Assembly: GCA_003487005.1 (NCBI GenBank)
Contig: DNFG01000461.1
Span: forward strand, 1-5,733
Length of the DNA stretch: 5,733 nucleotides
Direction of reading: 5' to 3'
From: Bryobacterales bacterium
Lineage (GTDB): Bacteria; Acidobacteriota; Terriglobia; Bryobacterales; Bryobacteraceae
This document shows positions 1-5,105 of this stretch, piece by piece. The first letter of the stretch is position 1. Every line of letters starts with the position of its first letter. Below the pieces are notes generated by a model. That model made no database searches. It had not been told where the DNA came from and saw only the letters and a list, made by a program, of their open reading frames with translations. Made by a program: the position numbers and the translations under genes.

Positions 1-14
1 CGCTCTTCCGATCT
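1..14. other. Illumina adapter remnant (artefact)
   Basis: The first 14 bases, CGCTCTTCCGATCT, equal the 3' end of the Illumina read-1 adapter. On the minus strand they read AGATCGGAAGAGCG, the start of the universal adapter read-through. The bactofilin reading frame runs into this block and would add the meaningless residues R-S-E-E. This is contamination at a contig end and not genomic DNA; true sequence begins at about base 15. Confidence 0.93.
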
Positions 15-335
15 CTGAACGACGCCGTAGACCACGATTTCCCGGGCCCGGACACTGCCTTCCACATGTCCGCCGACACCCACGGTGAGACGGTTTTCGA
101 GCAACTCGATGTCGCCTTCAACGCGGCCGTCCACCAGCAGGTCCTCTTTGCCCGTGATCTCGCCGGTCACCACCAGGCTCTTGCCGATCACCGCCGCCGC
201 CCGCGTCGGCGCATCCTCGATGGTCCGCCTCGCCGGATAGGCAGGCGCCGCGTAGGCGTCCCGCACCGGTTCAGGCGCGGGCGCCATGCTCCGGACCGGC
301 TGTTCGTCTTCTTCTTTTTTGCTGCGATTCCACAT
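15..335 (-). CDS. Bactofilin family protein, 3' end missing
   Basis: Bactofilins (DUF583, Pfam PF04519) polymerise without nucleotide into membrane-associated filaments that scaffold cell-shape, stalk or chromosome-positioning functions. Reading leftward from ATG at 335 gives 107 codons. Residues 1-48 form a polar, then Ala/Pro-rich disordered head starting MWNRSKKEEDEQ. From about residue 49 the bactofilin core begins: IGKSLVVTGEITGKEDLLVD, then GRVEGDI (70-76), LTVGVGGHVEGSVRA (83-97) and EIVVYGVV (99-106). This is the hydrophobic/Gly beta-helix rung pattern of the family. The start is fixed by an in-frame TGA two codons upstream and AGGAG 11 nt before the ATG. Full-length bactofilins are usually about 120-200 aa, so at least the last few rungs are lost to the adapter-terminated edge. 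It is transcribed away from the transporter gene. The family call is firm; which bactofilin subtype it is cannot be said. Confidence 0.88.
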
Positions 336-346
336 CGTTCATCCAT

Positions 347-351
347 CTCCT
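347..351 (-). promoter_or_regulatory. Shine-Dalgarno of the bactofilin gene
   Basis: AGGAG on the minus strand lies 11 nt before the ATG at 335. Two other ATGs sit between it and 335, but they are in other frames and give no bactofilin sequence. The spacing is slightly long but this is the only good purine-rich match. Confidence 0.6.
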
Positions 352-372
352 GATTCGGAAAATCACCCTCGC

Positions 373-386
373 CGGCCTGAAGGCCG
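373..386. repeat. Short inverted repeat in the divergent intergenic region
   Basis: CGGCCTGAAGGCCG has perfect 6-bp arms (CGGCCT/AGGCCG) around a 2-bp centre. It falls in the probable 5' leader of the bactofilin mRNA. It could be a regulator half-site pair; a 2-base loop makes an RNA hairpin strained. Short GC-rich dyads arise by chance at this composition. Confidence 0.4.
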
Positions 387-414
387 CCCACGCAAGCACT
401 ACGGTATTGCTCTT

Positions 415-444
415 ATCCTAGTGGCCCCGAGGCCATCGGCGCAA
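415..444 (-). promoter_or_regulatory. Weak candidate promoter for bactofilin
   Basis: On the minus strand TTGCGC (439-444) is followed after 18 bp by TAGGAT (415-420), which matches TTGACA and TATAAT at 3 and 4 of 6 bases. It would start transcription near 408 and give a leader of about 70 nt. It is read by eye only and other weak matches exist nearby. Confidence 0.25.
422..435. repeat. Inverted repeat TGGCC-CCGA-GGCCA
   Basis: Perfect 5-bp arms flank a 4-base centre between the two divergent genes. It lies inside the spacer of the candidate bactofilin promoter and just upstream of the transporter promoter region. No T-run follows on either strand, so it is not a terminator. It could be an operator or chance. 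Confidence 0.35.
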
Positions 445-450
445 TGCGCC
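438..450. repeat. Perfect 13-bp dyad GGCGCA-A-TGCGCC, candidate operator
   Basis: Perfect 6-bp arms surround a single central base. The dyad ends 7 bp before the TATACT box at 458 and overlaps where a -35 element would lie (about 435-440). It also overlaps the -35 match of the opposite-strand candidate promoter. That position suits a repressor or activator site shared by both divergent genes. The role is an inference from placement only. Confidence 0.4.
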
Positions 451-457
451 CGGACGC

Positions 458-463
458 TATACT
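458..463 (+). promoter_or_regulatory. Candidate -10 box of the AbgT-family gene
   Basis: TATACT matches the TATAAT consensus at 5 of 6 bases in an AT-richer patch within GC-rich DNA. It would place the mRNA start near 470, about 16 nt before ATG 486. No recognisable -35 hexamer lies 16-18 bp upstream, so an activator or an unusual sigma preference may be needed. Its position also argues against translation starting at the ATG at 444, upstream of this box. Confidence 0.45.
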
Positions 464-485
464 AATCCTTTTTACTTCCACTCCC

Positions 486-2006
486 ATGACGCAGCCCTCC
501 TCGCTCCTGAACCGGGCCCTTGGCGCGGTCGAACGCGCCGGCAACGCCTTACCCCATCCCGCCGCGTTGTTTCTCATCTTCGCGCTGCTCGTCATCGTGC
601 TGTCCGGCATCGCCGCCCAACTGGGCATCTCGGTCGTTCATCCCGGGACCGGGGCCCCCATTGAGCCCTTCAGCCTCTTCTCGATCCCCGGGCTCCACAT
701 GATCCTCACCAAAATGGTGACCAATTTCACCGGTTTTGCACCGCTGGGCACGGTTCTGGTCGCGTTGCTCGGCATTGGCGTCGCCGAGGGCTCCGGGCTC
801 ATCGGCGCTGCGTTGCGATTGATCGTGCTGTCCGCACCCAAAAAGCTGTTGACCGGCGTGATCGTCTTCGCCGGGGTGATGTCGAATACCGGCGGCGAAG
901 TCGGCTATGTCCTGCTCGTTCCGCTGGCCGCCACCATCTTTCTCGCCGCCGGACGCCACCCCATGACCGGCCTCGCCGCCGCCTTCGCCGGCGTCTCCGG
1001 CGGCTATAGCGCCAACCTCCTGCTCGGCACCATCGACCCCCTGCTCGCCGGCCTCACCCAGGAAGCCGCCCACATCCTTGACCCCTCCTGGATGGTGAAC
1101 CCCGCCTGCAACTACTACTTCATGGCCGCTTCCGTCCCCATGATCACTCTTGCGGGCACCCTGGTCACCGAAGGCATCGTCGCCAAACGCTTCGGCGACT
1201 ACACGGGCGAAGGGGCGGCCGACCCCCTCCGCTCGCTCACCCCCGAAGAGCGCCGCGGCCTCCGTTTCGCCCTGTTCGCCGTCGTCATCCTCGCCGCACT
1301 CCTGCTCTGGGGCACCGTGCCCGCGGACGGATTCCTTCGCAATCCCAAGGACGGCGACCTGCTGCACTCGCCCTTCCTCTCCGGTATCGTCGCCATCATT
1401 TTTCTGACCGGCACCCTGTCCGGCCTCGCTTACGGTCTTGGCGCCCGCACCATCCGCAATGAAGGCGATGTCATGAAGGCGATGAGCAAGTCCATGGAAA
1501 CCATGGGCGCATACCTTGTTCTCGTCTTCTTCGCTGCCCAGTTCGTCGCCTATTTCAACTGGACCAATCTCGGCCTGATCTTCGCCGTCAAGGGCGCTGA
1601 ACTGCTCAAAGCCGCCAGTTTCACCGGACTCCCGCTGATCCTCGCCTTCATCGGTCTCACCTGCATGATTAACCTGGTTATGGGCAGCGCCTCGGCCAAG
1701 TGGGCCGTGATGGCGCCCGTTTTCGTCCCCATGTTCATGCTCCTCGGGTACACTCCCGAACTCACTCAGGTTGCTTTCCGGGTCGGCGACAGCGTCACCA
1801 ACATCATTTCGCCGATGATGTCGTATTTCGCGCTCATCGCGGCCTACATTCAGCGCTACAACAAGGATGCCGGCATGGGCACGCTGATTGCCGCCATGCT
1901 GCCCTATTCCGTCGTATTTTCCATTGTCTGGACGATCATGCTCGCGGTCTGGTATGTCGCCGGATGGCCGCTGGGTCCCGGCACCCTGATGCATCTGCCC
2001 CGCTGA
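486..2006 (+). CDS. abgT: AbgT-family transporter (p-aminobenzoyl-glutamate/antimetabolite)
   Basis: This is a complete inner-membrane secondary transporter of the AbgT family. Known members either import p-aminobenzoyl-glutamate (E. coli AbgT) or export sulfonamides and p-aminobenzoate (MtrF, YdaH). The 506 aa match the family's usual 500-520. Visible signatures are the N-terminal [10 protein letters not shown] (16-25) ahead of the first membrane segment (about 26-48), [36 protein letters not shown] with Asp184, MGSASAKW (399-406) with Ser403 and Trp406, and [13 protein letters not shown] (431-443) with Arg432, Asp435 and Pro443. These align with the functionally important residues I recall for MtrF and YdaH. 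ATG 486 is preferred over the in-frame ATG 444, because homologues begin near it and a -10-like box lies between them; no clear Shine-Dalgarno is visible at either. No abgA/abgB-type hydrolase gene lies nearby, so import linked to PABA-Glu cleavage is not supported here. Family certain, substrate and direction unknown. Confidence 0.93.
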   Translation: MTQPSSLLNRALGAVERAGNALPHPAALFLIFALLVIVLSGIAAQLGISVVHPGTGAPIEPFSLFSIPGLHMILTKMVTNFTGFAPLGTVLVALLGIGVAEGSGLIGAALRLIVLSAPKKLLTGVIVFAGVMSNTGGEVGYVLLVPLAATIFLAAGRHPMTGLAAAFAGVSGGYSANLLLGTIDPLLAGLTQEAAHILDPSWMVNPACNYYFMAASVPMITLAGTLVTEGIVAKRFGDYTGEGAADPLRSLTPEERRGLRFALFAVVILAALLLWGTVPADGFLRNPKDGDLLHSPFLSGIVAIIFLTGTLSGLAYGLGARTIRNEGDVMKAMSKSMETMGAYLVLVFFAAQFVAYFNWTNLGLIFAVKGAELLKAASFTGLPLILAFIGLTCMINLVMGSASAKWAVMAPVFVPMFMLLGYTPELTQVAFRVGDSVTNIISPMMSYFALIAAYIQRYNKDAGMGTLIAAMLPYSVVFSIVWTIMLAVWYVAGWPLGPGTLMHLPR

Positions 2007-2007
2007 G

Positions 2008-2037
2008 TTGGTTCCGCTTCCGGAATCTTGGGATAAT
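2008..2037 (+). promoter_or_regulatory. Candidate extended -10 promoter of the GAF/propeller unit
   Basis: TTGGTT (2008-2013) precedes GATAAT (2032-2037) by 18 bp, and TGG directly before GATAAT supplies an extended -10 TGn. It begins just after the transporter stop codon. The expected start point at about 2044 coincides with the GTG start codon of the next gene, suggesting a leaderless or nearly leaderless transcript. Confidence 0.5.
2010..2027 (+). other. Small hairpin after the transporter gene
   Basis: GGTTCCG-CTTC-CGGAATC can fold into a 7-bp stem (one G-U pair) with a 4-base loop, starting 3 nt after the transporter stop. No U-tract follows, so it is at best a weak terminator or mRNA 3'-end stabiliser. 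It also overlaps the candidate promoter of the next gene. Confidence 0.3.
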
Positions 2038-2043
2038 AGACTC

Positions 2044-2649
2044 GTGGGGAAAACCAGAGAATCCGAAGTCCGCATCCAGCGGCTTGAACAACAACTCGGC
2101 GTGTTCCAGAAGATCAGCCGTCTCATGGTCCGCGACATGAGTCTCAACGACACGCTCCAGGCCGTAGTTCAGCTCGTTTCCGACTTCACGCACGCGGATT
2201 CGTGCCTGATTTATCTCTTTGACGACGAAGAACTCGTCCTCTGCGCTTCCTCCGCCGCTCATCGCGCCGGCCTCGGGAAGGTCCGCCTCAAGCTGAACGA
2301 GGGTTTGACCGGATGGGTCGCCCGCGAACGGCGGATGGTTGCCATCCCCGCTGAAGCGTACAAGGATGCCCGCTTCAAGAACTTCAGCGACCTGCCGGAA
2401 GACACCTTCGAGGCCTTTCTTTCCGTTCCGGTCATTGCCCGCAATCGCGTCATCGGCGTTATCAATGTCCAGCATCGCCAACCCCACCGGCACTCCGGCG
2501 CCGAAATGGAACTGCTGACAACCGTGGGTGAACAGGTAGGGTGTCTGTTGGTGCTTGCGCGAATGGCGCCCGCCGCCGTCGAAACCGCCAACCACGCGGA
2601 CCTCGTCATCGCCGCTCAACCGGCCGCCCCCCCGGCGCCGCATCTGTAG
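2044..2649 (+). CDS. Stand-alone GAF-domain protein, PtsP-like GAF
   Basis: This is a 201-aa cytoplasmic protein made of one GAF domain, with no transmembrane segment and no attached kinase, cyclase or phosphotransferase. Residues 5-30 form a charged amphipathic helix likely to coil or dimerise. The GAF spans about 34-180: KVRLKLNEGLTGWVA (79-93), a Pro-Ala-Glu-Ala turn, and FLSVPVIARNRVIGVINVQ (125-143), then a long C-terminal helix. The tail from about 180 is Ala/Pro-rich. The motif set resembles the sensory GAF at the N-terminus of PtsP (EI-Ntr) more than phytochrome or cNMP GAFs; no chromophore Cys context was recognised. GTG 2044 is chosen because the helix starts there and a promoter sits just upstream. 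TTG 2008 in the same frame would add 12 residues but overlaps that promoter. It lies 11 bp before the first propeller gene, suggesting co-transcription. Ligand and partner are unknown. Confidence 0.8.
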   Translation: MGKTRESEVRIQRLEQQLGVFQKISRLMVRDMSLNDTLQAVVQLVSDFTHADSCLIYLFDDEELVLCASSAAHRAGLGKVRLKLNEGLTGWVARERRMVAIPAEAYKDARFKNFSDLPEDTFEAFLSVPVIARNRVIGVINVQHRQPHRHSGAEMELLTTVGEQVGCLLVLARMAPAAVETANHADLVIAAQPAAPPAPHL

Positions 2650-2651
2650 AC

Positions 2652-2655
2652 AGGG
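2652..2655 (+). promoter_or_regulatory. Shine-Dalgarno of propeller gene 1
   Basis: AGGG lies 5 nt before ATG 2661, directly after the GAF stop codon. It supports the start at 2661 over the longer upstream reading frame, as does the signal peptide that begins exactly there. Confidence 0.55.
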
Positions 2656-2660
2656 TCTTC

Positions 2661-3854
2661 ATGATTTCCCGCCGACATTTCTTCCTTTCCGCCGGCGCCG
2701 TCCCCGCACTCGCACCCGCGTTTCAGGGTGCTCTGCAGTCCGTGGACATTCCGGAAATTCCCGCTGACGCCCCCCGGCCGGCCGCTGAGGTGCCAGCGCC
2801 CTTCGCCGGAGCGCAATGGAAGATCAAATACTTCCACGACCGGGCCGACAGCGGCCTGGTTCTGACCGATCTGGTTGCGCCCAGTCCCGGCTTCGTGCTC
2901 GCGGCCGGCGTCGTCGAAGGGAACCGGCGCGGCAAGCCGAAGGATCTGGGCATCGTCTCCCGCGACGGCGGCGCCACCTGGAACGAGATCAAACTGCCTC
3001 GCGGACCCGCTACGCTGTTCGCCCTCGATGCCGGCCATCTCTGGCTCGCGGCTACCGGCCGTCTCTACTTTTCGAGCGACCAGGGAGGCAAGTGGACCCG
3101 CCTCAAACTTCCGAAACGAATGGGCCGCGTCGTGTTCACCACGCCCCGGGACGGCTGGGCCTATGGCGCCGGAAAGGTGTTCTATCGCACCGCCGATGGT
3201 GGCCGGCGATGGACACCCGTCCCCGAAAGCCAGGAACTCAAGCTGACCGACGAATTCACCGTCTACCGGACGATGGAGTTTCACGAGGGCCGCGGCGGCG
3301 TTCTCGCCGGGAACTCCCGCCGGCCCCAGGGCGCCGATGGAGAACTTCCCGCCTGGATCGCCCCCGAACGCGCCATGGCCCGCCGGCCCCGCCCCGCCAC
3401 AACCGCGATGTTCACCACCCTGGACGGCGGCGCCTCCTGGAAATCCGCGGTGACGGCCGCATTCGGTGATGTCGTCCGCCTCCGTCTCGGCGCCCGGCGC
3501 AGCATTGCCCTCTTTGAATACGGCGAGGGCTTCCTTTTCCCCACCGAGGTCTTTCTCGACCGCCCCGCCTCCGGCGGCATTTCGCCTCTGTTCCGGCGAA
3601 AGGCCCTGCGCGTCACCGACATGGAGATGACGGGGGACGGCGGCTACCTGCTCAGTGTCATCGAACCCTTCGGCCGCCTGCCCGGCGCAGGCCTGCCCGG
3701 CCGCCTTCGGATTCTCTTCTCCCCCGACGGGAAACAGTGGTTCCACACACCTGTCGACTACCGCGCCCAGGGGCCCCACGCCCTGCTCGCCTCCGCCGGC
3801 GATCAGCGCTTCGCCGCCCTCACCAACGGGATGATCCTCCGCCTGGAGCGCTGA
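2661..3854 (+). CDS. Secreted Asp-box (Ycf48/BNR-like) beta-propeller, copy 1
   Basis: This is a 397-aa exported protein with an N-terminal SRRHFFLSAGAV segment like a twin-arginine (Tat) signal, then a Pro/Ala-rich linker to about residue 50. Asp-box motifs (S/T-x-D-x-G-x-x-W) occur at SRDGGATW (Asp102), SSDQGGKW (Asp140), TADGGRRW (Asp179), TLDGGASW (Asp255) and a shortened SPDGKQW (Asp356). The spacing is close to 38 residues or twice that, as expected of propeller blades of about 38-40 aa. A basic loop PERAMARRPRPA (235-246) precedes box 4. A conserved block from EPFG (335) through GLPGRLRI leads into box 5, VDYRAQG (365-371) and the terminal LER. Such folds are annotated as photosystem-II-assembly-like, sialidase-like or WD40/YVTN/BNR repeats. 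No catalytic residues or attached enzyme domain were seen, so no enzymatic role is claimed. A function in envelope or extracellular protein binding is an inference. Confidence 0.85.
   Translation: MISRRHFFLSAGAVPALAPAFQGALQSVDIPEIPADAPRPAAEVPAPFAGAQWKIKYFHDRADSGLVLTDLVAPSPGFVLAAGVVEGNRRGKPKDLGIVSRDGGATWNEIKLPRGPATLFALDAGHLWLAATGRLYFSSDQGGKWTRLKLPKRMGRVVFTTPRDGWAYGAGKVFYRTADGGRRWTPVPESQELKLTDEFTVYRTMEFHEGRGGVLAGNSRRPQGADGELPAWIAPERAMARRPRPATTAMFTTLDGGASWKSAVTAAFGDVVRLRLGARRSIALFEYGEGFLFPTEVFLDRPASGGISPLFRRKALRVTDMEMTGDGGYLLSVIEPFGRLPGAGLPGRLRILFSPDGKQWFHTPVDYRAQGPHALLASAGDQRFAALTNGMILRLER
3845..3848 (+). promoter_or_regulatory. Candidate Shine-Dalgarno of propeller gene 2, inside gene 1
   Basis: GGAG lies within the last sense codons (CTG GAG CGC) of gene 1, 13 nt before ATG 3862. 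Spacing is long, and with only 7 bp between stop and start, reinitiation or translational coupling is likely. Confidence 0.45.
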
Positions 3855-3861
3855 ACCCGCC

Positions 3862-3905
3862 ATGCTCTCGCGCCGCGACTGGCTGTCCCTCGCCCTCGCC
3901 GCCCC
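3862..3905 (+). repeat. 44-bp signal-peptide repeat, first copy
   Basis: This stretch differs from 5062-5105 at a single base (GAC versus AAC, codon 6). It encodes MLSRRDWLSLALAA plus two bases of the next codon. Identity ends abruptly where the two mature proteins begin to differ. Propeller gene 1 does not share it. Confidence 0.85.
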
Positions 3906-5055
3906 GGTGGCGGCGCCCGCTTCTCAGGACGCACTCCAGCCCGCTGACATCACCGAAATCCCCCTCGATCCTCCCCGCCCCGCCTCGGAACTCCCGGCCT
4001 CCCTCTCCGGCGCCCAGTGGAAGGTTTCCTACTTCCACGACTTCGCCGACAGTTCCCTCGTCTTCAGTGATTTCATCTCCCCCTCCCCCGATTTCGCTCT
4101 CGCTGCTGGCATTATCGACGGCAACCGCCGCGGCAAACCGAAAGAACTCGGCCTCGTCTCCCGGGATGGCGGCCTCACCTGGAACGAAATCAAACTCCCC
4201 AGCGCCCCCGCCCTCTTGTTTGCTCTCGATGCCAGCCACATCTGGCTCGCCTCCCCCGGGCGCCTGTACTTCTCCGCCGACCAGGGCCGCAAGTGGTCCG
4301 GCCGCAGCCTCCCCAAACAGATGGCCCGCGTCTGTTTCACCTCTCCCTTGAATGGATTCGCCTATGGCCGCGGCAAGACCTTCTACCGCACCACGGATGG
4401 AGGCCGCCGCTGGTCCCCCGTCGCCGAGAGCCAGAAGCTCAACCTCACCGACGAGTTCACCTTCCTCCGCACGATGCGGTTCCAGGACGGCCGCATCGGC
4501 ATCCTCGCCGGCAACGCCCGGCCTCCCGACCTTGATCCCGACCAACGGCCCGCCTGGATGAATCCCGAACGCGCCCTCGCCCGCCGCCCCCGTCCCGCTG
4601 CCGTCGCCATGCTCTCCACCACCGATGGCGGCGCCACCTGGAAACCCTCCGTCACCCCCGCCATCGGCACTGTCCTCCGCCTGAAGGTCCAGGCCGGCCT
4701 CAGCGCCACCCTGCTCGAGTACGGCGAAGGCTTCGTCTGCCCCTCCGAGGTCTACCTCAGCGACCACAAAACGGGCAAAAAGCGATCTCTATTCCGGCGA
4801 AAAGCCCTTCGCGTGACCGATTTCCTCTTCCACGGAGCCCAGGGCTACCTGCTCAGCACCATCGAACCCTTCGGCACACTGCCCGGCGCCGGACTCCCCG
4901 GCCGCCTCCGCATCCTCTACTCACCCGACGGCAACCAGTGGTTCCAGACCCCCGTCGACTATCGCGCCCAGGGCCAGGATGCCTTCCTCGGCGCCGCCGG
5001 CGATCGCTGTATCGCCGCCCTCAACAACGGCATGATCCTTCGCCTGGAGCGCTGA
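3862..5055 (+). CDS. Secreted Asp-box (Ycf48/BNR-like) beta-propeller, copy 2
   Basis: This is a 397-aa paralogue of the preceding gene, gap-free in alignment and about 60-65% identical by eye. The signal peptide MLSRRDWLSLALAAP has the SRR pattern of a Tat substrate followed by a short hydrophobic stretch. A Pro-rich linker leads to the conserved GAQWK start of the propeller. Asp boxes fall at the same residues as in copy 1: SRDGGLTW (102), SADQGRKW (140), TTDGGRRW (179), TTDGGATW (255), and the shortened SPDGNQW (356). The box-4 loop PERALARRPRPA and the block from EPFG to VDYRAQG are almost unchanged, so these are probably the working surfaces. Codon use is more C-ending (CTC, CCC, GCC) than in copy 1, giving a strongly C-rich plus strand. 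It follows copy 1 by 7 bp. Function unknown; co-expression with both neighbours is likely. Confidence 0.85.
   Translation: MLSRRDWLSLALAAPVAAPASQDALQPADITEIPLDPPRPASELPASLSGAQWKVSYFHDFADSSLVFSDFISPSPDFALAAGIIDGNRRGKPKELGLVSRDGGLTWNEIKLPSAPALLFALDASHIWLASPGRLYFSADQGRKWSGRSLPKQMARVCFTSPLNGFAYGRGKTFYRTTDGGRRWSPVAESQKLNLTDEFTFLRTMRFQDGRIGILAGNARPPDLDPDQRPAWMNPERALARRPRPAAVAMLSTTDGGATWKPSVTPAIGTVLRLKVQAGLSATLLEYGEGFVCPSEVYLSDHKTGKKRSLFRRKALRVTDFLFHGAQGYLLSTIEPFGTLPGAGLPGRLRILYSPDGNQWFQTPVDYRAQGQDAFLGAAGDRCIAALNNGMILRLER
5046..5049 (+). promoter_or_regulatory. Candidate Shine-Dalgarno of propeller gene 3, inside gene 2
   Basis: GGAG is again inside the terminal CTG GAG CGC codons, now 12 nt before ATG 5062, with only 6 bp between stop and start. 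The same arrangement at both junctions suggests the duplicated unit included its own ribosome-binding context. Confidence 0.45.
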
Positions 5056-5061
5056 AACGGT

Positions 5062-5105
5062 ATGCTCTCGCGCCGCAACTGGCTGTCCCTCGCCCTCGCC
5101 GCCCC
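5062..5105 (+). repeat. 44-bp signal-peptide repeat, second copy
   Basis: This matches 3862-3905 at 43 of 44 bases. The coding sequence downstream is otherwise strongly diverged from copy 2, so the match is far above the background similarity of the two genes. Confidence 0.85.

Noticed and set aside
66..353. Plus-strand open frame of 95 codons at the left edge
   Set aside because: It is the antisense of the bactofilin gene. Its Arg-rich and poly-Phe stretches come from opposing codons and match no family.
444..485. Fourteen-residue upstream extension of the transporter from ATG 444
   Set aside because: The TATACT box at 458 lies inside it and family proteins start near the MTQPSSLL segment at 486. 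No ribosome-binding site was seen before 444.
549..2153. Long minus-strand open frame (534 codons) opposite the transporter
   Set aside because: It is the antisense shadow of a well-recognised AbgT-family gene. Its translation is rich in Gly, Glu, Asp and His with no domain pattern, as expected from the reverse complement of GC-rich hydrophobic coding sequence.
2541..2660. Forty-residue N-terminal extension of propeller copy 1
   Set aside because: It overlaps the GAF gene in another frame, is Arg/Gly-rich, and would bury the SRR signal peptide that starts exactly at 2661 and is matched in both paralogues.
2616..3863. Minus-strand open frame (415 codons) opposite propeller copy 1
   Set aside because: It is a low-complexity Gly/Ala/Glu shadow. 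The plus strand carries a signal peptide and five Asp boxes conserved in a paralogue.
3820..4767. Minus-strand open frame (315 codons) opposite propeller copy 2
   Set aside because: It is made of Gly/Glu/Ala-rich repeats produced by antisense reading of C-rich codons. No start signal or recognisable domain was seen.
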